Positions 33,833 to 41,125 of a stretch of DNA of 64,000 bases are shown piece by piece. Where the stretch lies: contig JAPLHB010000188.1 in the NCBI GenBank assembly GCA_026389845.1, positions 62,001-126,000 on the forward strand. The letters run 5' to 3'. How positions within the stretch are numbered: the stretch's first letter is position 1; the number at the start of each line of letters is the position of its first letter. This DNA comes from Chloroflexota bacterium. Lineage in GTDB: Bacteria; Chloroflexota; Anaerolineae; CG2-30-64-16. The notes under the pieces are model-generated. The model made no database searches and was not told where the DNA came from. It was given only the letters and a program-made list of their open reading frames with translations. Made by a program: the position numbers and the translations under genes.

Positions 33833-35914
33833 CTATCTGCGCGTCCAAACTGTCCAATAGCTGGCGTCCGGGGGCGTGCGGTCTTCGTAATTCACGGACT
33901 CCGACGCCCACCAGCGGCCGAAGTTGCCCTGCGCCGACAACTTCTGGCTCGCCGATGGTCGGAGTTGACTCACGACCGCGGCGGGTGGATGGCGGATCAG
34001 CCCCGCAGTGACCGCCGCGGCCTCTGGGCCGGTGTCGCCGATGCCGGAGAAGACGATGTCGAATGCCGTCGGATTCGGACGATCCACGAGCAAGTACCAG
34101 CCAGCCCCCCAGCCGGTGGTGAAGATGGGCTGGCCCGGCGGCACGGTCTCCCGCAGCAGCGCCTGGATGGCTGTCACCTCGTCGCTGGCCGAAGCCAGCA
34201 CGGCTACCGGGCCGACAGCCGTCTGAAGCCAGGTGCGCGGGGCATTTAAGTAAAGCTCGCGCGCCGTTACTTGTGTCACCAGGTTGGCGATCGTGGCGAT
34301 GCCGAGCACGGCCACGGCCAGGCGCAACGGCCTCCCCGACTCCCCAAGCGTGGGGCGAGGAGGAGAGTGCGGCCCCTCCGTCCCCTCCACCGTGGGGGGA
34401 GACGGGTTCCCCCCCAGATTGGGGGGCCACCAGGGGGGCGCCTGCACCAACCACGCCAACACCGCCAACGCCGGCGCCACAGCCCCGCCGAACGCGTAGC
34501 CGGTGGTGACGTAGCGCAGGTCGGTCAGGACGGCAAAGGCCCATAGACCCCACCACGCCGGCGCCGCGCCGCGGCGCCGGGCGATCCAGCCGGCCCACAG
34601 CAACAGCGGCAACAGCGGCCCCCACGGCAACGTGGCCAGCCACGTCAGCACGTAAACCGGGCTGAAGGCCAACTGCCCCCAGTCGCCGGTGCGCAAGACG
34701 TTCAGCACCGCCCGCGGCCCGCCGATGAAATCGGGCGCCACGCTGCCCACGGCGAGCAGGATCAGCAGCAAAGGCCAGCCGAGCCAGCCCGTCTGATCAA
34801 TCAGCCGCGGATGCGCACGGATGAACGCGGATAAAGAAAAAAATCCGTGTCCATCCGCGCCGATCCGCGGCCTGTTTTCACCCGCAGGGGCCACGGCGCC
34901 GCGCCCGGCGCGGCGGCTCCGCCACCAGAGCCAGCCCGTCCGATCAATCAGCCGCGGATGCACACGGATGAACGCGAATAAAGAAAAAAATCCGTGTCCA
35001 TCCGCGCCGATCCGCGGCCTGTTTTCACCCGCAGGGGCCACGGCGCCGCGCCCGGCGCGGCGGCTCCGCCACCAGAGCCAGCCCGCGGCCCACGCGCTGT
35101 AGGAGCTGAGCAGCAGGCGCAGCTCGCGCTGTGGAAAGGTGAGGCCCCAGGCCCGACGTGCGGCGACCTGGTCGTAGCCGATGTAGCCGCGCCAGAGCGG
35201 TCCCCAGCCCGAGACGCTCGCCTGCCAGGCTGCGCCGGCCGCCGCAGGCAACAGCCAGGCCGCCAGCCACCAACCCCAGGCGCGGACGCCGGCCCGGCCC
35301 GCGCTCAAGACCGCGACGACGCTACCGGCCGCGGCCAGGCCGTACTCCGGTTTGCTGAGCACGGCGGCGGCCGCAGCCAGCCCCGCGGCGACAAGCCAGG
35401 CAGTGCGCCGCGTGCTGGCCCAACGCAGCGCGGTGACGAGCGCGGCCAGGCTCGCGCCAAACCCCCACACGCTGGCCTGGGTGTAGATGTGCAAGTGCCA
35501 GCGGATCAAATCGCCCCCGACGTAGGCGCCGATCAACGCCGCGTAGGCCGTCAGCAGCAGGGCCGCTCGCGACGACACGAGCGACCGCACCGCGGTGTAG
35601 GTGAGCGGAATCGCCAGCAGCAACAGCGCGGCGTTGACCGCCGAGGCGCAGGCGGCATCCGGCCCGAACCCGCGGAAGAGCGCGGCCAACGCCTGGGCCG
35701 AGAGCGGGCCATAGGCCCACGCCACGTCGCGGTAGAGCACCTCGCCGCGACTCATCCGCAGGGCCACCTGGAGATACCAGCCCTGGTCGGCCATGAACAT
35801 GACGAAGGCGCGCCAGGCCACGACAATCTGGGCCGTTGCGAACAGCAGCAGGCCTGCCAGCCCGGCAGGGATCAGGCGGCGATCGGCGGAGAGACGACGT
35901 AAAGGACTTGGCAT
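33833..35914 (-). CDS. Multi-pass membrane glycosyltransferase-like protein
   Basis: A 693-aa protein with about ten or more TM helices. The first extracytoplasmic loop, MADQGWYLQVALRMSRGEVLYRDVAWAYGPLS, has the acidic, Tyr-rich character of GT-C (PMT/ArnT-like) lipid-sugar-dependent glycosyltransferases. The last 170 residues form a soluble domain. The family is inferred from layout rather than a strict motif. ATG 35914 is chosen; a TTG seven codons upstream is possible. Two foreign inserts lie in frame: a 49-residue segment present twice in tandem (34781-35074) and a Pro/Gly-rich palindrome product (34330-34441). Neither breaks the frame. It may glycosylate the neighbouring surface proteins. 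Confidence 0.78.
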   Translation of the reverse strand: MPSPLRRLSADRRLIPAGLAGLLLFATAQIVVAWRAFVMFMADQGWYLQVALRMSRGEVLYRDVAWAYGPLSAQALAALFRGFGPDAACASAVNAALLLLAIPLTYTAVRSLVSSRAALLLTAYAALIGAYVGGDLIRWHLHIYTQASVWGFGASLAALVTALRWASTRRTAWLVAAGLAAAAAVLSKPEYGLAAAGSVVAVLSAGRAGVRAWGWWLAAWLLPAAAGAAWQASVSGWGPLWRGYIGYDQVAARRAWGLTFPQRELRLLLSSYSAWAAGWLWWRSRRAGRGAVAPAGENRPRIGADGHGFFSLFAFIRVHPRLIDRTGWLWWRSRRAGRGAVAPAGENRPRIGADGHGFFSLSAFIRAHPRLIDQTGWLGWPLLLILLAVGSVAPDFIGGPRAVLNVLRTGDWGQLAFSPVYVLTWLATLPWGPLLPLLLWAGWIARRRGAAPAWWGLWAFAVLTDLRYVTTGYAFGGAVAPALAVLAWLVQAPPWWPPNLGGNPSPPTVEGTEGPHSPPRPTLGESGRPLRLAVAVLGIATIANLVTQVTARELYLNAPRTWLQTAVGPVAVLASASDEVTAIQALLRETVPPGQPIFTTGWGAGWYLLVDRPNPTAFDIVFSGIGDTGPEAAAVTAGLIRHPPAAVVSQLRPSASQKLSAQGNFGRWWASESVNYEDRTPPDASYWTVWTRR
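34330..34441. repeat. Palindromic Pro/Gly-coding element inside the glycosyltransferase gene
   Basis: GC-rich palindromes (CCCCCCAGATTGGGGGG, and CTCCACCGTGGGGGGAG-like) inserted in frame. On the coding strand they read as APPWWPPNLGGNPSPP. Related DNA lies at 40223-40320, 46819-46890 and 48037-48098. Confidence 0.75.
34781..35074. repeat. Two tandem 147-bp units in frame
   Basis: Units 34781-34927 and 34928-35074 differ at only a few bases, and a third start of the unit follows at 35075. Each adds 49 residues, including RGAVAPAGENRPRIGADGHG and FIRxHPRLIDxTGWL. The core (ATCCGTGTCCATCCGCG with GCGGATGCGCACGGATG) is itself an inverted repeat of a dispersed type. Confidence 0.92.
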
Positions 35915-35936
35915 GTTATCCAGTCTTGCTGCCAAT

Positions 35937-36217
35937 TGTCACTCTGAGCGGATTGACGGCGAGTAGTACGTTGCGGCGTGACCCCAGCGAAGAGTCTCGT
36001 ACCGAAGGTAGATGCTTCGCTGGAATCCCGCCGTAGCGGACCTTGACTCGTTAACCCCGCTCAGCATGACAACCTGTTCAGCATAACAACTCACTGCCCC
36101 GGTACGAGCGCGAAGTCGAATTCGCCGCTCCACTGGGTCACCGTGGAGACGCCGCGGGCGTTGGCACCGCGGACGGCGTAAACGTAGTTGACGGCCACGT
36201 CGCCGATGCTGCCCGCG
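35937..36217. repeat. 281-bp direct duplication, copy A (includes a TGTCATTCTGAGCGG element)
   Basis: Nearly identical (about three mismatches seen) to 36905-37185, at an exact offset of 968. It comprises an inverted-repeat element (35937-36071; ends TGTCACTCTGAGCGG and CCGCTCAGCATGACA) plus the last 127 bases of the Fn3-like secreted protein gene. Confidence 0.9.
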
Positions 36218-36861
36218 TCGGTGTAAGCGACGTACATGAAAAGGGTCGGCGCGGGGATCACCGCCAGGGGGGACAAGCCGGGCGCGCCGGGCGTGAAGTA
36301 CGGCGTCGTGCTCCGCCACACCTGGTAGCTGGTGTTTTCGGGCAGGTGCATCCATCCGAGTCGAACGCCGCCGTCCACGATCGTGGCCTGCACCACCGGG
36401 CTGGACGGCAGGGGTGGGCCGGTGTATGTGGCGCTGACCATGTAGTCGAGATAGAGGGCCTTCAGACCGCTGAGGTCCACGTGCTCCAGCCAGTAGTAGT
36501 AGGTCACGCCGGGGGCCAGGCCGGAGCGGTCTTCGAAGATGTAGTAGTAGCCGCTCTGTGAGCCGGGATGACCGGGGATGAGCGCGGGGTTGATCTGCGT
36601 CGCCTGGGCGGGATCGGATACGATGGCCCGTTTGAGATTGAAGCCCGCTGTCTGAAGCTCGCTGACCGTCTGCCATTCGAGTCCCACGTGACCGTTTTGG
36701 GCGGTCGCCTCGAAGTATTCCAAAGAGGCGGCGGCCGGCTGCACCGGGCGCGAGTCGGAGTCGGCGCCGCCGATCCCTTGTACGCCGGACGGGAAAATCA
36801 AGGTCAGAAGCAAGAGCGCGCCGAGCGCCCGAAGCAGCAAAGTTCCGGGTGGCATCTTCAT
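36091..36861 (-). CDS. Small secreted protein with two Fn3-like domains
   Basis: A 256-aa exported protein: signal peptide (LLLRALGALLLLTLIFPSGVQG), then an Fn3-like domain with VGLEWQTVSELQTAGFNLKRA and YYYWLEHVDLSGLKALY, then a second domain VRLGWMHLPENTSYQVWRSTTPYF ending EFDFALVPGQ. The first domain is the same type found at the C-termini of the 2791-aa and 907-aa proteins. The second matches the C-terminal domain of the C25 peptidase next door. It therefore looks like a free-standing C-terminal module. ATG 36861 has AAAGGAGGG upstream. The exact role is unknown. Confidence 0.85.
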   Translation of the reverse strand: MKMPPGTLLLRALGALLLLTLIFPSGVQGIGGADSDSRPVQPAAASLEYFEATAQNGHVGLEWQTVSELQTAGFNLKRAIVSDPAQATQINPALIPGHPGSQSGYYYIFEDRSGLAPGVTYYYWLEHVDLSGLKALYLDYMVSATYTGPPLPSSPVVQATIVDGGVRLGWMHLPENTSYQVWRSTTPYFTPGAPGLSPLAVIPAPTLFMYVAYTDAGSIGDVAVNYVYAVRGANARGVSTVTQWSGEFDFALVPGQ

Positions 36862-36904
36862 AAACCCTCCTTTGGCGATGGCGTAAAATCCACTTTTAGG
36901 CGTC

Positions 36905-37185
36905 TGTCACTCTGCGCGGATTGACGGCGAGTAGTACGTTGCGGCGTGACCCCAGCGAAGAGTCTCGTACCGAAAGTAGATGCTTCGCTGGAATCCCGCC
37001 GTAGCGGACCTTGACTCGTTAACCCCGCTCAGCATGACAACCTGTTCAGCATAACAACTCACTGCTCCGGTACGAGCGCGAAGTCGAATTCGCCGCTCCA
37101 CTGGGTCACCGTGGAGACGCCGCGGGCGTTGGCACCGCGGACGGCGTAAACGTAGTTGACGGCCACGTCGCCGATGCTGCCCGCG
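36905..37185. repeat. 281-bp direct duplication, copy B
   Basis: Second copy of 35937-36217. Here the gene part forms the 3' end of the C25 peptidase gene. Right after the copy ends (37186), about 90 bases present in copy A's gene (from 36218) are missing, which shifts the reading frame of the last C25 domain. Confidence 0.9.
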
Positions 37186-40100
37186 GGGCTGATCGCTGCG
37201 CCAGACCTGGTAGCCGGTGTTTTCCGGCAGGTGCGTCCACGTCAGCTTCATCTTGCCCGCTTCGATCAGCGGGAAGAAGGTCGGCGTGACCGGCAGCGGC
37301 GGCAGGCGGAGCTTGAGGGCTGGGTCGCCGAAGAAGATCGAGGTGTCAATCACGTCGTGGAAACCGCTGGCGTGGCTGAAGTAGTAGAGCCGGGCCGCGT
37401 CTACGGCCGGGCCGGCCCGGCCGATGCGATCCTGGAAGATCGCCTTCACCATCCCTTGGTCCAACGTGGTCAGCGCGCTGCCGATGTGGAACCCGCTCGG
37501 CGAGACGTCGGCCACGGACCCGCGGGCGGCCGTGAGGAGCAGCGTCTCGCCCAGGCTTTGCCAGTTGTTGTCCAGGTTCATGAAGTAGCCGGCGACGCAC
37601 GAGTAGGCGAAGGTCATGGGCCAGACGGTGTTCGCGTTGAGGGTCGGCGGGTCGAAGATGTTGAACATGCTGACCGACCCCCAGCGGACGCGCGAGGCGT
37701 GGCCGAACCACTGGAGCATGAAGGCGCCGCTGTTGAGGGTCGTGGTGATGGCCTTCCGCATGTCCGCGCCCGTGCTGTAGTTGGCCGTGGCGCACGACGA
37801 CGGGCTGCCGTAGTAGATCGTCTGCCCATCGTAGCCGGCCGGCAGCCAGTTGAGCCGGATATCCTCGCTGATGGCGTGGAAGTTGCCGGCCCCATCCGCG
37901 CAGTTGTCGGCCACGAAGACGACGCGGCGTTGCCAGTCGCCGGCCGGCGCGGTCGTTTCGTAGGCGATGGTCTTGCTGACGACCGCGGTCACGTCGGCGG
38001 CGGTTTGCGCGGGGATACGGCCCACGTGCATCTCCGGCAGGTAGTCGCCCGGCCCGTCCACGCTGACGTAGCGGTTGTCGGCCGCGGTCTCCCCCAGCCA
38101 GGGGTCCACGTTGACCAGGTAGGGCGGAATGAGATTGAGCAGCGTCGTGCTGCTGGCGCCGGTGAAGTCGTAGTGCCCGTCGCCGACCAGCAGGACGTAT
38201 TGCGGCCGCGGGCCGCCGGCGTTCCAGTTGTGGTAAGCAAAGGAGAGAAAGCTGCGGATCGCCTCCGGGTCGCGGCGGCCGTAGGAGAACTCGTCGTAGA
38301 CGTCCTGGACGTCCACCTTCGCCACTCGCAGGCCCTCGGCCGCGCGGTAGTCGAGGAGCGGCTGAATGGCGTCCCACAGCGAGCGGTGGACGATGGCGAT
38401 ATAGTCGTAGGCATTGCCGGGCGCGCCCCACGTGGTCGCCGTCTCCGGCTCGATCGCCTGGGGCGCTAACAGCCCCGCATCGGCGCTGAGGGAGTAGGTC
38501 GGGTTGGGGAGGTTGGCGTCCCAGAAGTGGATGGTGTAGGTGATGGCCTGGCCTACCTCTGGAGTCGAGGCTTTAGCCGGTGGTGCATCGGCCGGCGAGA
38601 GACCACCTGAAGGCTCGACTCCAGCTTGCGTTAAGAGGGCTTGCGCCGTCACCGTCGTAAGTTGCACCGGATGGCGGGCGTCGCGCACGTCGAACACCTT
38701 CACGGTGTCGGCCGTGAAGCCGCTGACCGCTACCTGCGTCGTGCCGGACGCCACCGCCTCGATGTAGAGACGATCACCCGCCGCGCCTGCGGTCGCCGGA
38801 TAGGTGAGTTCCACCCAATCCGGGTAGACCAGGTAGCTGGTCGAATCGGGCCGCAACCAGCGCGAGGCCAGCAGCTCGATGACGTTCGGACTCCTGTCCA
38901 GCCACGCGGCGGGCACGACGGTCGCGATCCGATAGTCTATTCCCCCGTCCCACTGGTAAACGCCCACAAGATGATCGTTAAGCTTCACCTGCACGGCCTG
39001 AAGATCGGGCGTGCTATCTATCGGAAGGCCGCCGTGGACGACGGCGCGCAACACCGCTTCGTCGGTCGTCAAGGGGTTGACCAGGGCCAGGGTGTAAGTG
39101 ATGGTTTTCGACGTCGTGTCGGAGGCGCCGACGACGAGTGATTTATCGAACCAATGATCGGCTTCTTGGGGCCGGTCGGTGAACGCGCTATAGTAATCTA
39201 TGTCCCGCTCGACGTGGAGCGTCTGCGTGATCACCGTGACCGGCAAGGCAGCGTCTTGCGGCGCCGTGCGCGTTGCCATACGCGCGGCGTCCGCGCCGCC
39301 CCAGGTGAACCAATAAACGTTTTGCGTCATGTATCGGCCGACATACGGCTCGGCGTAGAAGATCACCAGGTCACCGGGGTCGAAATGGCTGTCGTCTTCG
39401 CCCGTCACCTGGATATCCACCGGCTGGCCCAGGTAGGACACGGCAAAGGTGGCCGGGGCGGTCGTCGTCACCGGCACGCCGGCCGTCACCAGGTCGGCCC
39501 AGGTGAGGCGGTAGAGGCCGCGGGCGCCGGTGCGGAGGCGGAGCGCGGCGGCCGGTGAGGTTTGGATCGCGAAGCCACGAAGCGCCGCGAAGGGCACGAA
39601 GCGCGAAGGTTCATCGTCGCCGCTTCGCGCTTCGTGTTCTTCGCGCAACTTCGCGTCTTCGTGATCCGAGATTGCCACCGTCACCCGAATATCTGGATAA
39701 TACCGCAGTGTCCCCGCCACGGGGTTGTATTGAAACGGGAAGACGCGCAGCGCCAGCAGCCGCCGGCCGCCTTGCCAGGCCACGCGGCCTTCCTGGACAG
39801 GCGACGCCGGGTAGAACGCGTCCGCCGCGTAGATGGCCGGGTCGGGGCGGTCTACGGTGGGGACGAAGTCTGGCGCATCGGACGCCGTCATTGCGAGGAG
39901 CGGGTTTTGCGATTGCGGAGCATCCCTGTGGGACGAAGCAATCTCTTGCGATGTAGGGGATTGCTTTGGCCCCAACGACGAGCCTCGCAATGACGTGTAA
40001 TCGGGCACGGGGACGGACGGCAGGGGCGCGGGCATGGTCAGCGTGATCGCTTCGGCCGCGTCGTAGCTGATCGTCCAGCCGCCCTCGGCCGGTAGCTCGA

Positions 40101-40395
40101 CGATCGTGGCCCAGACGGGCAGGTTGGGCGCGCCGGGGATGTCGTTACGGCTGTCGCCGGGCACAGCCAGCCCGGCCGCGTCGAGCGTGTAGGCGGGGGT
40201 CTGCACGCGGAGGGTGATGGATGGCCCCCCCCGCCCCCCGACGTCGGGGGGAGTCGGGGCGCTCCCAGGGGTGGCGGAAGACAGGTTTCCTCCAGGGTTG
40301 GGGGGTAGGGGGGCACTTGCACCCATCGGCGCAGCGCCGACGAGAAGCAACAGCGCCAGTGCGATGGATAAGATGTGCGTGAGTCTCGATGTCAT
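36907..40395 (-). CDS. Gingipain-like C25 cysteine peptidase, C-terminus frameshifted
   Basis: Secreted cysteine peptidase of 1162 codons from ATG 40395 (signal peptide LTHILSIALALLLLVGAAPMGASA). A beta-rich propeptide-like half precedes the caspase-fold domain: RPQYVLLVGDGHYDF, catalytic His in LQWFGHAS (about 897) and nucleophile Cys in FAYSCVAGYF (about 931). The C-terminal Fn3-like domain starts normally (LTWTHLPENTGYQVWRS), then shifts frame at about 37186. The natural sequence GSIGDVAVNYVYAVRG is read out of phase as an Arg-rich tail. Four families of inverted repeats lie in frame (38559, 39564, 39886, 40223). The catalytic core is intact, but the export or sorting tail is probably damaged. 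No strong ribosome site is seen. Confidence 0.85.
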   Translation of the reverse strand: MTSRLTHILSIALALLLLVGAAPMGASAPLPPNPGGNLSSATPGSAPTPPDVGGRGGPSITLRVQTPAYTLDAAGLAVPGDSRNDIPGAPNLPVWATIVELPAEGGWTISYDAAEAITLTMPAPLPSVPVPDYTSLRGSSLGPKQSPTSQEIASSHRDAPQSQNPLLAMTASDAPDFVPTVDRPDPAIYAADAFYPASPVQEGRVAWQGGRRLLALRVFPFQYNPVAGTLRYYPDIRVTVAISDHEDAKLREEHEARSGDDEPSRFVPFAALRGFAIQTSPAAALRLRTGARGLYRLTWADLVTAGVPVTTTAPATFAVSYLGQPVDIQVTGEDDSHFDPGDLVIFYAEPYVGRYMTQNVYWFTWGGADAARMATRTAPQDAALPVTVITQTLHVERDIDYYSAFTDRPQEADHWFDKSLVVGASDTTSKTITYTLALVNPLTTDEAVLRAVVHGGLPIDSTPDLQAVQVKLNDHLVGVYQWDGGIDYRIATVVPAAWLDRSPNVIELLASRWLRPDSTSYLVYPDWVELTYPATAGAAGDRLYIEAVASGTTQVAVSGFTADTVKVFDVRDARHPVQLTTVTAQALLTQAGVEPSGGLSPADAPPAKASTPEVGQAITYTIHFWDANLPNPTYSLSADAGLLAPQAIEPETATTWGAPGNAYDYIAIVHRSLWDAIQPLLDYRAAEGLRVAKVDVQDVYDEFSYGRRDPEAIRSFLSFAYHNWNAGGPRPQYVLLVGDGHYDFTGASSTTLLNLIPPYLVNVDPWLGETAADNRYVSVDGPGDYLPEMHVGRIPAQTAADVTAVVSKTIAYETTAPAGDWQRRVVFVADNCADGAGNFHAISEDIRLNWLPAGYDGQTIYYGSPSSCATANYSTGADMRKAITTTLNSGAFMLQWFGHASRVRWGSVSMFNIFDPPTLNANTVWPMTFAYSCVAGYFMNLDNNWQSLGETLLLTAARGSVADVSPSGFHIGSALTTLDQGMVKAIFQDRIGRAGPAVDAARLYYFSHASGFHDVIDTSIFFGDPALKLRLPPLPVTPTFFPLIEAGKMKLTWTHLPENTGYQVWRSDQPRGQHRRRGRQLRLRRPRCQRPRRLHGDPVERRIRLRARTGAVSCYAEQVVMLSGVNESRSATAGFQRSIYFRYETLRWGHAATYYSPSIRAE
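38559..38624. repeat. In-frame hairpin element (GGAGTCGAGGCTTTAGCC type)
   Basis: Inverted pair CTGGAGTCGAG...CCGGTGGT / ACCACC...CTCGACTCCAG inside the C25 gene. It encodes AGVEPSGGLSPADAPPAKAS without breaking the frame. A related element is at 46422-46488. Confidence 0.8.
39564..39667. repeat. In-frame CACGAAG-type inverted repeat
   Basis: About 104 bp inside the C25 gene with stem CACGAAGCGCGAAG / CTTCGCGCTTCGTG and outer ends GGATCGCGAAG / CTTCGTGATCC. It encodes a charged segment DHEDAKLREEHEARSGDDEP in frame, unlike its hydrophobic and Thr-rich surroundings. Confidence 0.8.
39886..39995. repeat. In-frame TCATTGCGAGG-type element
   Basis: 110 bp inside the C25 gene with perfect 13-bp ends CGTCATTGCGAGG / CCTCGCAATGACG and an inner GCAATC/GATTGC pair. 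It encodes a Ser/Gln-rich stretch around SLRGSSLGPKQSPTSQEIAS in frame. Elements with these ends are known as dispersed repeats in many bacteria. Confidence 0.85.
40223..40320. repeat. Palindromic Pro/Gly-coding element near the C25 signal peptide
   Basis: GC-rich palindromes (CCCCCCGACGTCGGGGGG and a diverged CCTCCAGGGTTGGGGGG) just downstream of the signal peptide. On the coding strand they read LPPNPGGNLSSATPGSAPTP then PDVGGRGGP. Same family as 34330-34441 and 46819-46890. Confidence 0.8.
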
Positions 40396-40412
40396 GATAT
40401 CAATCCAATGGC

Positions 40413-40454
40413 AAGACCCTCCCGCCGGCCCAACATCGCCCCGTGGGAGGGTCT
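40413..40454. other. Inverted repeat upstream of the C25 gene
   Basis: AGACCCTCCC (40414-40423) pairs with GGGAGGGTCT (40445-40454) around a 21-base loop. It lies about 18 bases upstream of the C25 start on the minus strand. It may be a terminator for the gene relic upstream, or a leader hairpin. Confidence 0.5.
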
Positions 40455-40489
40455 CGTAACTTTCAGTATCCAGCTTCCAGCACTCAGCC

Positions 40490-40655
40490 CTACCGCACCA
40501 CCGCCGGCAGCCAATACCAGCCAACCGGCATCGTGACGCTGACCGTCTCCAGCGCCTCTTCGCTCCCATCCAGCCCCACGGCGGCCACGCGATAGCGGTA
40601 GGCGGCCCTGCGCGCCACATCGGCGTCGTTCCAGCGATAGCCGTAGCCCGACGGG
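40490..40655 (-). pseudogene. 3' relic of a second copy of the 907-aa surface protein
   Basis: Reads (minus strand) SGYGYRWNDADVARRAAYRY, then DGSEEALETVSVTMPVGWYW, ending LPAVVR stop. This is almost the same as the last 50-odd residues of the protein at 41126-43849, which ends WYWLPAVAQ. Homology stops abruptly at about 40655, and no start remains. It lies downstream of precursor gene 2, just as the full-length surface gene lies downstream of precursor gene 1. Confidence 0.88.
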
Positions 40656-40767
40656 TGCTATTCGCGTCGTTATCTTGGTAACCCCAACCCCTTTCGTAAC
40701 GCTGTCCTAGTCGCTGAGAGATCAGACGTGGGGTTTCCTTCAGAGCAATTCGTTCCTGAACCATAAC

Positions 40768-40935
40768 CTACGAAAGCTTCAGCGGCCCCAAGAAACTGCT
40801 CAACGGATTCAGCGAATCGCTGCCAGGCGCGCTGTCCTGTGCGCGCGCTTCCAACGATCGCTCCAGCACAATGGCTGGCTCCTCCCACGGCTGGCGAGAC
40901 ATCTGCTTCTCCGCGACTGTAGTCTGGTGTTCCAT
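40768..40935 (-). CDS. Putative RiPP precursor peptide 2 (55 aa)
   Basis: A small gene found by reading the minus strand by hand. It starts ATG 40935 with AGGAGG nine bases upstream, a strong ribosome site, and ends TAG. Residues 13-29, SRQPWEEPAIVLERSLE, are identical to precursor 1 and look like a leader recognised by a PqqD-type domain. The C-terminal part contains DSLNPLSSFLGPL and ends KLS. The first three residues, MEH, are also shared. A surface-gene relic follows. Conservation of start, leader and core between two diverged copies argues that both are real genes. The modification and the cleavage site are unknown. Confidence 0.82.
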   Translation of the reverse strand: MEHQTTVAEKQMSRQPWEEPAIVLERSLEARAQDSAPGSDSLNPLSSFLGPLKLS

Positions 40936-41037
40936 AGGTGTATTCCTCCTGTTAGCAGGAATGACGGTTGATGAAGATTACGAATGGTGTTACAGGCGGG
41001 AGCTATCCTGCTGGCCGTTCACGAGTTCGTGGGAGAT

Positions 41038-41103
41038 AACAACGAATCGAAGGATCGAGCGAATCGCCCCGCGACGATTCGTTTCATCCTCCGATTCGTT
41101 GTT
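41038..41103 (-). terminator. Long hairpin downstream of the 907-aa protein gene
   Basis: AACAACGAATCG...CGAATCG pairs with CGATTCG...CGATTCGTTGTT over 66 bases, with a small bulge. It lies 22 bases past the surface-gene stop, before precursor gene 2. Probable terminator for the 907-aa gene, though no T-run follows. Confidence 0.6.
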
Positions 41104-41125
41104 CTATGCGCTGCTGCCGCGCCCG

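Noticed and set aside
40656..40764. N-terminal extension of the C25 frame up to 40764
   Set aside because: It reads the surface-gene relic out of phase; the signal peptide at ATG 40395 marks the real start.
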